Below are positions 17,355 through 24,658 of a DNA stretch of 64,000 nucleotides, piece by piece. Below the pieces are notes generated by a model that saw only the letters and a list, made by a program, of their open reading frames with translations, was not told where the DNA came from and ran no database searches. Origin of the DNA: an uncultured Myxococcales bacterium (GTDB lineage: Bacteria > Myxococcota_A > UBA9042); NCBI GenBank assembly GCA_903929795.1, contig CAIYWC010000040.1, positions 16,425 to 80,424 of the forward strand. The letters run 5' to 3'. Position 1 is the first letter of the stretch, and the number at the start of each line of letters is the position of its first letter. Made by a program: the position numbers and the translations under genes.

Positions 17355-17759
17355 ATGGGCGGCGTCAATCCCTACAACAAGTCCATCGCGAACGCGCCGG
17401 CCAAGCGGCCATTCACGGTGCGGCTGGTCGGCCATCCGACGCTGATCGAAGTCAAGCCCGAGGCGCTGCCGTACGGCCGCGACGGCCAGCCGGGTTCCCT
17501 GCTGGACATCTTGCTGAACGGCGCGCACGTGCCGATCGACCACGCCTGCGGCGGCGTAAGCGCGTGCTCGACCTGCCACATCGTGGTGAAAGAGGGCCTG
17601 TCGAGCTGCTCGCCAGCCGATGAAGCCGAAGAGGACATGCTGGACACCGCGCCCGGTTTGACGCCGCAGTCGCGGCTCGCGTGCCAGTGCGTGCCGGATG
17701 GCAGCTGCGATCTGGTTGTCGAAATCCCCAGCTGGAATCGCAATGCGGTCAAAGAGTAG
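17355..17759 (+). CDS. fdx: ISC-type [2Fe-2S] ferredoxin
   Basis: 134 residues. Cluster ligands are Cys65, Cys71 and Cys74 (ACGGVSACSTCH) and Cys110 (SRLACQ), with the C-x5-C-x2-C-x35-C spacing of the E. coli ISC ferredoxin. EDMLD and the SRLxCQ segment are also ISC-type hallmarks. An N-terminal extension of about 20 residues precedes the fold. It carries electrons to the IscS/IscU assembly machinery in the cytosol. Here it is separated from the isc operon by about 27 kb and paired with cyaY six bases downstream, with its own promoter. The extra Cys112 next to ligand Cys110 is unusual. Confidence 0.92.
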   Translation: MGGVNPYNKSIANAPAKRPFTVRLVGHPTLIEVKPEALPYGRDGQPGSLLDILLNGAHVPIDHACGGVSACSTCHIVVKEGLSSCSPADEAEEDMLDTAPGLTPQSRLACQCVPDGSCDLVVEIPSWNRNAVKE

Positions 17760-17765
17760 GTCACC

Positions 17766-18095
17766 ATGGATGAACGCACGTTTCGCCAAACCGTGGACGC
17801 GATCTACGCGCGGGTGCTCAAGCGCCTGGACCTGGAAGATCCGGATGTGATTGAGGGCGAGATGAACGCCGGCGTCGTCCGCATCCGCGCGAGCCGCGGC
17901 CAGGTGTACGTGCTGAACGTCCAGCCGCCGCTGCAGGAAGTGTGGTACGCGGCGGGCGACCGCGCTTGGCATTTCAAGCTGGCCGACGACCACTGGGTCG
18001 ATCCGCGCAACGGCGAGGAGCTGGGCGCGATCCTGGACGAGACCGTCAGCAAGGCGGCCGGCAAGGCGATCCATTTTGCGCTTTGGCAATTCTGA
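17766..18095 (+). CDS. cyaY: Frataxin-like iron-sulphur assembly protein CyaY
   Basis: 109 residues, the normal bacterial frataxin length. Family features are the acidic first helix (LDLEDPDVIEGEMN), the strand pair ending in YVLNVQPP, and the tryptophan segment LQEVWYAAGDRAWHF followed by HWVDPRNGEEL. CyaY binds iron and the IscS-IscU complex and adjusts the rate of cluster assembly. It is six bases after fdx and surely co-transcribed. The pairing of fdx and cyaY away from the isc operon makes a small accessory module. Start choice is simple: ATG 17766 is the first in-frame start after the fdx stop. Confidence 0.9.
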   Translation: MDERTFRQTVDAIYARVLKRLDLEDPDVIEGEMNAGVVRIRASRGQVYVLNVQPPLQEVWYAAGDRAWHFKLADDHWVDPRNGEELGAILDETVSKAAGKAIHFALWQF

Positions 18096-18174
18096 CCGCT
18101 TGGTCTCACGTCAGCTCGTGGGCTGGTCCGTTCGGGCGAATTCAAACTCTCCCGCCGCCTCGCGTCAACACGTG

Positions 18175-18204
18175 TAGACGCCGCACCGAGCGGTTCGCTA
18201 CCAT
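18175..18204 (+). promoter_or_regulatory. Promoter of the PLC-like gene, implying a leaderless transcript
   Basis: TAGACG (18175-18180), an 18-bp spacer and TACCAT (18199-18204). The expected transcription start, about seven bases on, coincides with ATG 18211. No Shine-Dalgarno sequence is present. Confidence 0.45.
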
Positions 18205-18210
18205 GGCGCC

Positions 18211-19869
18211 ATGAAGCTGCCCACGCCCATCGTCGCCCTGCTCCGTCCGCTGGCCCGGCTTTGCCTGCTCGCCTGCGCGATCGCGCCCGTGTGCGCACGC
18301 GATGCGGAAGCGTTTTCGGTCAATGTCCACCACTTCATCACCGAGCGGGCGCTCCGCGGCAAGATGCCCGTCGGCAACATGTCCGGGCTGCCGGCAGACT
18401 CGTTGATCAAGTTCTGGGTGTGGATGGGCGAGAGCTTCTCGATCGACGAGATGAAGGCCGATGACCTGGACGGCTGGCGCTTTCGCCACCATTTTCCCGT
18501 GCCCCAAGCGTTCGCCGCGACGTCCATTCGCGCGTTTCTGGGCCTGAACTACGACCTCAAGCACCGTATCCGCGGCCTGGACACGATCGAGGGACTGGAC
18601 GGCACCGAGCGCTTTGACGCGCACATTCAGGGCTCCGGCTGGCCCGACCTGGACGGGCGCAACCAGGACCGGCTGCTGCTGAACTTGCACGGTGAGCCGA
18701 TTCATTTGGCCAACGGCCACTTGGTGCCGTTTGACCCGATGACGCTGAACATGGGTGAATTGACTGGTCTTTCCAGCCAGGCGCACGCGCACTACCAGCT
18801 GGTCGCGGACAAGCCATCGGATGACGTGGCGGTGCTGAAGACGGAGCCGTGGAATTTCGTGATCGCCATGGGCTTTCCCGGGCCGGTGATCACGTACGGC
18901 GCGTGGATGGCACAGATGCACTTGGACGTCTGCACGCTGGCGGAGTTCTGGGGCCACTTGAAGATGACCAGCGCGGGAGAGCCGATTGAAATCGCTTGGT
19001 TGGCTGCCGGCCTACACTACGTCGAGGACGCGGCCGGACCGCTGCACACGGTGCAAGTCGGCAGCTATGCCCTGTTCAAGCGCGCCAAGCTGGCCTACTG
19101 GGCGGAGGCGCTGAAGTCCTGCGGCGGCTATTGCGGGCCGCTGCCGTCGTTTCCCAAGGTTGGCCTGGGCTTTTTGCACAACCACCACCTGATGCTGGAA
19201 GCCTGGTTGGAGGATCAGGTGTATCTGGCGATGACGGGCGGGCCGGCGCATCCGGAAATCGCCAAGGCATGGGCGGCGATGGGCGAGGACGAGCCGGAGC
19301 TGTTGGCGGCGCTGGGCGACAAGCTCAAGCCGTACCAGGCCGGGCCGAAACAGCCGGCGCCGTGGCAGGACGGCCGCGGTCTGGCGACCGTGCTGGTGGA
19401 GACCGAGGCCAAGCTGGCGTCCCGCGATGGCGGCGCGCTGTATGAAGCCGCGCTGCTGGCGGGTGCGCCAACGCTGACGGCGCTGGACACCTCCCTGCCC
19501 GACGACGGCGGCTGGCGCAAGGAGTACCTCGGCGACGCGAACGACCCCCAAGTGAAGGCGGCGATCGACACGATCGCGCGGATCCAGGCCAAGTCGCTGC
19601 GGCGCGCGGCGACGGCGGTGCGGATCTATTACGACGCGTTGAACACGGCGAGCATTGAAGCGGCAGGTCGGCGGTTGCGGCGCTCGTGCCTGGACAACAT
19701 GGAAGCGGCGGAAAAGCGGCGCGACCAGTATGCCGCCCATCCGCCGCCGGACGCGGCGCAGTTCGTCAAGGATCCGGCGTTTCTGGCCGCCGAGATCGGC
19801 GGATTCATGCTGTTCCTGGCGCTGATCTGGCTCATCGTCCGGCGGCTGGACCGCAAGAAGGCCGCTTGA
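18211..19869 (+). CDS. Zinc-dependent phospholipase C/S1-P1-like membrane-anchored protein
   Basis: 552 residues. A signal peptide ends near residue 33 (ARDAEA|FSVNVHHF). Metal-type His clusters follow: HHFITERAL, AHAHYQL, GLHYVEDAAGPLH and NHHLMLEAW. The HYxxDxxxPxH arrangement is the signature of the zinc phospholipase C / P1 nuclease fold. A C-terminal membrane segment (FMLFLALIWLIV) with a basic end anchors it. It probably hydrolyses a phospholipid or other phosphodiester at the cell surface or in the periplasm. The fold is fairly clear; the substrate is not. A DUF486 gene follows 12 bases downstream, so they are likely co-transcribed. The transcript appears leaderless. Confidence 0.65.
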   Translation: MKLPTPIVALLRPLARLCLLACAIAPVCARDAEAFSVNVHHFITERALRGKMPVGNMSGLPADSLIKFWVWMGESFSIDEMKADDLDGWRFRHHFPVPQAFAATSIRAFLGLNYDLKHRIRGLDTIEGLDGTERFDAHIQGSGWPDLDGRNQDRLLLNLHGEPIHLANGHLVPFDPMTLNMGELTGLSSQAHAHYQLVADKPSDDVAVLKTEPWNFVIAMGFPGPVITYGAWMAQMHLDVCTLAEFWGHLKMTSAGEPIEIAWLAAGLHYVEDAAGPLHTVQVGSYALFKRAKLAYWAEALKSCGGYCGPLPSFPKVGLGFLHNHHLMLEAWLEDQVYLAMTGGPAHPEIAKAWAAMGEDEPELLAALGDKLKPYQAGPKQPAPWQDGRGLATVLVETEAKLASRDGGALYEAALLAGAPTLTALDTSLPDDGGWRKEYLGDANDPQVKAAIDTIARIQAKSLRRAATAVRIYYDALNTASIEAAGRRLRRSCLDNMEAAEKRRDQYAAHPPPDAAQFVKDPAFLAAEIGGFMLFLALIWLIVRRLDRKKAA

Positions 19870-19881
19870 CCGGAGCCCCGC

Positions 19882-20223
19882 ATGTCGACCCTGCTGCTGC
19901 TGCTCGCCAGCAATGTGTTCATGACCATCGCGTGGTATGGCCACCTGCGCTTCAAGACGGCGCCGCTCTGGCAGGCCGTCCTGGTCAGCTGGGCGATCGC
20001 GTTTTTTGAGTATTGCCTGCAGGTGCCCGCCAACCGCTTGGGCTACTTTGGCAAGTACTCCGCTTTTCAGCTGAAAATCATGCAGGAAGTGCTGTCGATC
20101 GCCGTCTTCATGGTTTTTGCCGCGCTCGCCCTGGGCGAGACGCCGCGCTGGAACCACGGCGTGGCGTTCGGCCTCATCCTGGCCGCAGCCTGGTTCGGCT
20201 TCCTGCCCAGCGGCGCGAAGTAG
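19882..20223 (+). CDS. DUF486/DMT-family four-helix membrane protein
   Basis: 113 residues from ATG 19882 behind GGAG. It has four predicted membrane helices (about 2-17, 28-44, 70-86 and 95-110) and the family hallmarks NVFMTIAWYGHL, AFFEYCLQVPANRLGY and FQLKIMQEV. DUF486 proteins are small drug/metabolite-transporter relatives of unknown substrate in the inner membrane. It follows the PLC-like gene by 12 bases. Its stop codon abuts the cysK stop with no intergenic base. Confidence 0.85.
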   Translation: MSTLLLLLASNVFMTIAWYGHLRFKTAPLWQAVLVSWAIAFFEYCLQVPANRLGYFGKYSAFQLKIMQEVLSIAVFMVFAALALGETPRWNHGVAFGLILAAAWFGFLPSGAK

Positions 20224-21198
20224 TCAGACCGCCAAGCCCTGCTGGTCGAACACGCCTTCGAACAGGATGCCCGACAGATAGCGCTCGCCCGAATCCGGCA
20301 GGATGACCACGATGGTCTTGCCGTCAAAGGCGCCGGAGCGCGCCAGGCGATCCGCGACCGCCGCCGCCGCACCGCAGGAAATGCCCGCCAGAATGCCCTC
20401 TTCGCGCGCGAGGCGCCGGGCGAACTCCACAGACTCCTCGTTGGTCACCAGCTCGACGCGGTCGATGATCGACAGGTCCAGCGTGTCCGGGATAAAGCCC
20501 GCGCCAATGCCTTGAATCTTGTGCGGTCCCGGCACGATCTCCTGGCCCGCGCGCTTTTGCGTGATCACCGGGCTCGCCGTCGGCTCCACCGCCACGCTCA
20601 GGATCTGCTTGCCCTTTTGCTGCTTGATGAAGCGCGACACCCCGGTGATCGTCCCGCCGGTGCCCACGCCGCTGACCAGCACATCGATCGCGCCGTCGGT
20701 GTCGTTCCAAATCTCCGGCCCGGTCGTCTTTTCGTGAATCGCCGGGTTGGCCGGATTCTTGAACTGCTGCGGCATGAAATACTTCGCGTCGCTCGCGGCG
20801 ATCTCCTCGGCCTTGGCGATCGCGCCCTTCATCCCTTTGGCGCCCTCCGTCAGCACGAGCTTGGCGCCCAGCGCGGCCAGAATTTTGCGGCGCTCCACGC
20901 TCATCGTCTCCGGCATGGTCAGCGTGATCGGATAGCCGCGCGCCGCCGCCACGTACGCCAGCGCGATGCCGGTATTGCCGCTGGTCGGTTCGACGATCTC
21001 CTTGCCCGGGCCGAGCAAGCCGCGCGCTTCCGCGTCCCAAATCATCGCCGCGCCGATGCGGCACTTGACGGAATACGCGGGGTTGCGGCCCTCGATCTTG
21101 GCCAGCACGGTCACGTTCGGGTTGCCGATGATGCGGTTGAGGCGGACCAGCGGCGTGCGGCCGATGGACTGGGAGTTGTCGGAGAAAATGTGGCTCAT
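20224..21198 (-). CDS. cysK: Cysteine synthase A (O-acetylserine sulfhydrylase)
   Basis: 324 residues from ATG 21198 behind AAGGA. The PLP lysine lies in [11 protein letters not shown] near residue 44, the substrate loop is [10 protein letters not shown] near 70, and the phosphate-binding glycine loop is [11 protein letters not shown] near 180. It condenses O-acetyl-L-serine with sulphide to give cysteine in the cytosol, which also feeds the IscS-dependent Fe-S pathway present in this window. It has its own TTGACA promoter. The 3' end is immediately adjacent to the convergent DUF486 gene. Confidence 0.96.
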   Translation of the reverse strand: MSHIFSDNSQSIGRTPLVRLNRIIGNPNVTVLAKIEGRNPAYSVKCRIGAAMIWDAEARGLLGPGKEIVEPTSGNTGIALAYVAAARGYPITLTMPETMSVERRKILAALGAKLVLTEGAKGMKGAIAKAEEIAASDAKYFMPQQFKNPANPAIHEKTTGPEIWNDTDGAIDVLVSGVGTGGTITGVSRFIKQQKGKQILSVAVEPTASPVITQKRAGQEIVPGPHKIQGIGAGFIPDTLDLSIIDRVELVTNEESVEFARRLAREEGILAGISCGAAAAVADRLARSGAFDGKTIVVILPDSGERYLSGILFEGVFDQQGLAV

Positions 21199-21270
21199 GG
21201 TGCAGTCCTTGCGACGCGCGCGTCGTGAAAATGGCGCCGGAGCAGACCGATGCCCACGCGCTTCACAGTG

Positions 21271-21299
21271 CCAATACCAAGACTGGACGTCAATGTCAA
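21271..21299 (-). promoter_or_regulatory. Promoter of cysK
   Basis: Minus strand: perfect TTGACA (21299-21294), a 17-bp spacer and TATTGG (21276-21271). Confidence 0.65.
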
Positions 21300-21410
21300 C
21301 TAAGCTGATAGGGTTTATCTGACAACTGACGAAGGCACGCGGAATCGGCCTCGCGGCGCATCCGCAAATCCGCTACGCTGCGGCGACAACAGCCGCCGGA
21401 ACCGCCACCG

Positions 21411-22202
21411 ATGCCCCAACCGCTGCGCAAAATCCTGGTCGTGCAACACGTGCCGCATGAGCCGCTGGGCACCCTGGATCGGTTGCTGCGCGCAGCGCGA
21501 ATTCGCATCAAATTCGTGAACTTCTCGCGCAATCCGGACACGGTGCCCGACATCACCGGTTACGACGCGCTGATCGTGCTCGGCGGACCGATGAACGTCG
21601 ACGAAGGCCACCGGTATCCACACCTGCTGACGGAAATGCGCCTGCTGCAGGCCGCGCTCGATGCCGGGCTGCCGATTCTGGGCATCTGCCTCGGCGCGCA
21701 GCTGCTCGCGCACGTGCTGGGCGCGCACGTGGGGCGCAATCGCGCGCAGGAGCTCGGTTGGCACCCGGTGCGGCTGACGGCGGCGGGCGAGCAGGATCCG
21801 GCGCTGCACCACCTGGCCGATGGCCGGCAGGTCTTTCACTGGCACGGCGACACGTTCGCGATCCCGGCGGGCGCGGTCCACCTGGCCGAGAGCGATTTGT
21901 GCGCCAACCAGGCGTTCCGCTACGGCCAGCACGCCTACGGCTTGCAGTTCCATCTGGAAGCCGACGAGCCGGTGATCGAGCGCTGGCTGCGCATCTACCA
22001 AGCGGATTTGGCCGCGGCCAACGGCCTGCAAGCGGGGCAGCGGATTCACCTGGAAACGCGCGCCCACCTGCTGCCGATGCGCGCGCTGGGCGACGCCGTT
22101 TTTGGCGACCTGCTGCGGCTTTTTGGCTGGCAGGAGCGCGCCGCCCCGGTTCAGCTCGGACACCGAATGACGGTGCCGATTCCGCGAATTCTGGATAAAT
22201 AA
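21411..22202 (+). CDS. Class I glutamine amidotransferase-like protein (GMP-synthase-like)
   Basis: 263 residues. The triad is visible: nucleophile Cys in GICLGAQLLA near residue 88, and His and Glu in QFHLEAD near 178-180. ALIVLGGPMNVDE near residue 55 is the oxyanion-loop strand of this group. Such stand-alone GATases act as gamma-glutamyl hydrolases or transfer ammonia to an unknown acceptor in the cytosol; there is no synthetase domain or neighbour to define the acceptor. ATG 21411 has only a weak ribosome site (CCGGAA). The gene stands alone, divergent from cysK and convergent with the Fnr-like gene. Confidence 0.8.
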   Translation: MPQPLRKILVVQHVPHEPLGTLDRLLRAARIRIKFVNFSRNPDTVPDITGYDALIVLGGPMNVDEGHRYPHLLTEMRLLQAALDAGLPILGICLGAQLLAHVLGAHVGRNRAQELGWHPVRLTAAGEQDPALHHLADGRQVFHWHGDTFAIPAGAVHLAESDLCANQAFRYGQHAYGLQFHLEADEPVIERWLRIYQADLAAANGLQAGQRIHLETRAHLLPMRALGDAVFGDLLRLFGWQERAAPVQLGHRMTVPIPRILDK

Positions 22203-22222
22203 CAATTTGTTCGCGTCAGACC

Positions 22223-23005
22223 CTACCGCTTCGCGCCGCGATCCTGGACCTTGCCGGCCTGATTGAGGCCATCGCGGTCGGTGATCACCCAGCGCTTGGT
22301 CTCGCCGCGGATGCAGCCGTCGCGTTCCAGCTCCCCCAACGCGCGGCACGCGGTCTCCTGCGCCAGACCGACGACGCCCGCCAAGTCCGCCAGCGTGATG
22401 TTCTTGGGCACGCAGAGCTCGCCGTCGTCCGCCGTCTTGACGTGGCGCGTCAGCCAGGACGCAACTTTGGCCGTTGACCGCACCGTCCCCAGGCAGACTT
22501 GCAGCGCCCGCGCCTCGCGCAGCTGGCCGATCAGCCGCCGCGTCATGTATCGGCCCAGCTGCGGCGAGTGCTTCAGCGCCTCGACCATGTCCAGCTTCGG
22601 CGCACCACAGACCTCCGCGGACCGCAGCGCGATGGCGGAAACATGGTGGACGCCCTCATCCAGCGTATCCAACCCGAGCATCTCGCCCGCGCCGAACACC
22701 GCCAGCACGTGCTCGCGACCGGTCGTGTCCACCGTGACGATCTTGAGCTGTCCGCTGCGCACTGTGTAGATGCCCGTCGCGGCCTCGCCTTCGCGAAAAA
22801 GCACCTCGCGCGGCGCGAGCTTGCGTGCGACCGCGCGTTCGCAAACCGCCGCAGCCGCCGTGTCGCCGGCCATGGCAGCGCTGTTGAAGATGCATTCGCT
22901 GCATCCTGCGGATCGGGTGGACTTGGGCGAGGCCGTCTTCAATCGTTCACCGGAGGCAAGGGCAGGCAGGGCTCGCGAAGGTAACGCGCTACCCCGGGAA
23001 GTCAT
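22223..23005 (-). CDS. Crp/Fnr-family regulator with Fnr-like cysteines
   Basis: 260 residues from ATG 23005, which has no clear ribosome site; an alternative TTG at 22942 with GGTGA would give 239. Residues about 62-150 are a cyclic-nucleotide-type beta-roll (REGEAATGIYTVRSGQ). Residues 215-245 hold the HTH (ITLADLAGVVGLAQETACRA). Cys35 and Cys38 (GCSEC), Cys55 and Cys133 (SAEVCG) stand out. Cys133 sits where Fnr has its fourth [4Fe-4S] ligand, about 95 residues after the CxxC as in Fnr, but the third Cys is displaced. It may sense oxygen through an Fe-S cluster; this is inference. No cAMP-binding arginine motif was noted. Confidence 0.78.
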   Translation of the reverse strand: MTSRGSALPSRALPALASGERLKTASPKSTRSAGCSECIFNSAAMAGDTAAAAVCERAVARKLAPREVLFREGEAATGIYTVRSGQLKIVTVDTTGREHVLAVFGAGEMLGLDTLDEGVHHVSAIALRSAEVCGAPKLDMVEALKHSPQLGRYMTRRLIGQLREARALQVCLGTVRSTAKVASWLTRHVKTADDGELCVPKNITLADLAGVVGLAQETACRALGELERDGCIRGETKRWVITDRDGLNQAGKVQDRGAKR

Positions 23006-23130
23006 TGACGGTGGTCAACACCCCGACGCCATTGTCGGACTGCCCATGCCGAATCGCACCATTTTCAGCACACTTCTTCACAAACCACCACCCCAGGTGG
23101 GAGCGCGCCAGAGCGGTGCCAAGCCCGCCA

Positions 23131-24546
23131 TCAGTGACCCGCGCCGCGGCCGGGGATCACGTTCCACAGGCGTGCGATCAGGGCAAACCCGATGAGCGCG
23201 AACAGGATTGGCGCGGACGCCCAGATTTTCCAGCCAAAACGGTCGAGCAAGTGACCCATGCCGACCCCGACGATCGAGCCGGCGAGGTACTGCGCGCCAT
23301 CCAGCAAGCCGGCGGCGGTGGCAACGGCCTTGCGCCCGCCGAAGTCCATCGACGCCGCGCCGCCGACCATCGAGTGGGCGCCCTGGATGCAGAGTGAGAC
23401 GGCGATCAGCAGGCCCATCGAGACCCACGCGGATGCCAGGTAGTTGTCGTTCAGCCCGAGCAAACCCAGGCAGACGGCTTGGCCGAGGAAGGCGAACGCG
23501 ATGACCGGTGCGCGCCGCGACCCGAAGACGCGGTCGGAGACGTTGCCGGCCAGCAGCCCGCCGAGGATCGCCGCGATGGGCATGCCGACGGACGCGATCT
23601 GGTAGGGCAAAAAGTGGCTCAGTTCCTTGGGCGCGACGTGGTAGACATTGCTGAAGTATTTGGCCCACCAGTGATCGACCGAGTTGCGCACGAAGCCGAT
23701 CATCATCGACGCCAGCGCGATGACCCACATCGTCGGATTGGCGAAGACCTTGGTCAGCACAAAGCCGAGCGTGGCAGGCGCCTCGGCCTCCGCTTGGGTC
23801 ATGTCACCGGTGTCGAAGTCGCCCAGCCCGGCAGCGGCGGGGCTATCCGCGACCCAAAGCTTGTTGGCGACAAACAGCAGCGACAGCGCGAGCGCCGGCA
23901 CCCAAAATACATACTGCCAGGGCAAAAATACCAGCAAGAACGGGCCAAACGAGAACGCCAGCGTGCGGCCCGACTGGATCATGATGCCAAAAATGCCGGC
24001 AAACTTGCCGCGCTCGGTGACATGGAACCAGTGCGCGTTGATCTTGACGATGGACAGCGCGCCAAACGACTGGAAGTAGTGATTGAGCGCCCAGAGCGCG
24101 GCGAAGATGTGCAGCGCAGTGCTGGCGGTCAGGCCAAAGTTGAGAACAGCGGCGGCGGTGACGTGCTGGCGGTCGGCGCTCCAGACGGCGGCGTGATCGA
24201 GCATGAGGTAGCCGGCGCCAAACAGCAGGTTGAAGATCGCCGAGCCGACGCAGCCGATGAGGATCGCGCGCTTGCCGCCGATCTTGTCGGCCAGCGGGCC
24301 GTTCAGAAAGACGGAAAAGCCGTAGACAATCGTGCCGGCGGAGATGACGGTGCCGAGTTGAGCGTTGCTCCAGCCAAAAATGTCAGACAGGTACGCGGAA
24401 ACAGCGGAGAAATTGTAGCGGGCCATGTAGAAAAAGCCGTACATCATCCCCAGGAACACCCAGTTCTGCGCCCGGCGGCGGCGAAACGCGGGCGTCAGGC
24501 GGTCGGCGAGCGCGAATGGGGCGGATGGGACGGGCGCGGCAGACAT
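23131..24546 (-). CDS. OPA-family (GlpT/UhpT/UhpC-like) MFS transporter
   Basis: 471 residues from ATG 24546 behind GGAGG; earlier in-frame starts run through the promoter. About twelve membrane helices are readable. NWVFLGMMYGFFYMARYN in helix 1 and GPLADKIGGKRA in the loop between helices 2 and 3 are typical of organophosphate:phosphate antiporters. The family exchanges phosphate for glycerol-3-phosphate or hexose phosphates across the inner membrane, and some members are sensors. A TGTCA direct-repeat site like a Pho box lies upstream, which fits a phosphate-related substrate. The exact substrate cannot be read from the sequence. Confidence 0.88.
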   Translation of the reverse strand: MSAAPVPSAPFALADRLTPAFRRRRAQNWVFLGMMYGFFYMARYNFSAVSAYLSDIFGWSNAQLGTVISAGTIVYGFSVFLNGPLADKIGGKRAILIGCVGSAIFNLLFGAGYLMLDHAAVWSADRQHVTAAAVLNFGLTASTALHIFAALWALNHYFQSFGALSIVKINAHWFHVTERGKFAGIFGIMIQSGRTLAFSFGPFLLVFLPWQYVFWVPALALSLLFVANKLWVADSPAAAGLGDFDTGDMTQAEAEAPATLGFVLTKVFANPTMWVIALASMMIGFVRNSVDHWWAKYFSNVYHVAPKELSHFLPYQIASVGMPIAAILGGLLAGNVSDRVFGSRRAPVIAFAFLGQAVCLGLLGLNDNYLASAWVSMGLLIAVSLCIQGAHSMVGGAASMDFGGRKAVATAAGLLDGAQYLAGSIVGVGMGHLLDRFGWKIWASAPILFALIGFALIARLWNVIPGRGAGH

Positions 24547-24567
24547 GCAACCTCCGGAGACGCAGTT

Positions 24568-24596
24568 AGCAGACCCGGCGGCGCAGCTTGTGTCAA
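24568..24596 (-). promoter_or_regulatory. Promoter of the OPA transporter gene
   Basis: Minus strand: perfect TTGACA (24596-24591), a 17-bp spacer and TCTGCT (24573-24568). The leader is short and contains the GGAGG ribosome site. Confidence 0.5.
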
Positions 24597-24619
24597 GGCA
24601 GCGGCCGGGGGCGGGGAAT

Positions 24620-24648
24620 GTGACAGCTTGATGACAAGTTGCTACGGT
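24620..24648 (+). promoter_or_regulatory. Promoter of the two-TM protein gene, overlapping a Pho-box-like repeat
   Basis: GTGACA (24620-24625), a 17-bp spacer and TACGGT (24643-24648). Because GTG 24647 falls inside the -10, ATG 24659 is taken as the start. On the other strand 24638-24620 reads TTGTCATCAAGCTGTCAC, two TGTCA units 11 bp apart, upstream of the transporter gene. Confidence 0.5.
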
Positions 24649-24658
24649 GAAGCCCTTG

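Noticed and set aside
21315..22349. A 344-codon minus-strand frame opposite the GATase gene
   Set aside because: No recognisable motifs; the plus frame has the Cys-His-Glu triad.
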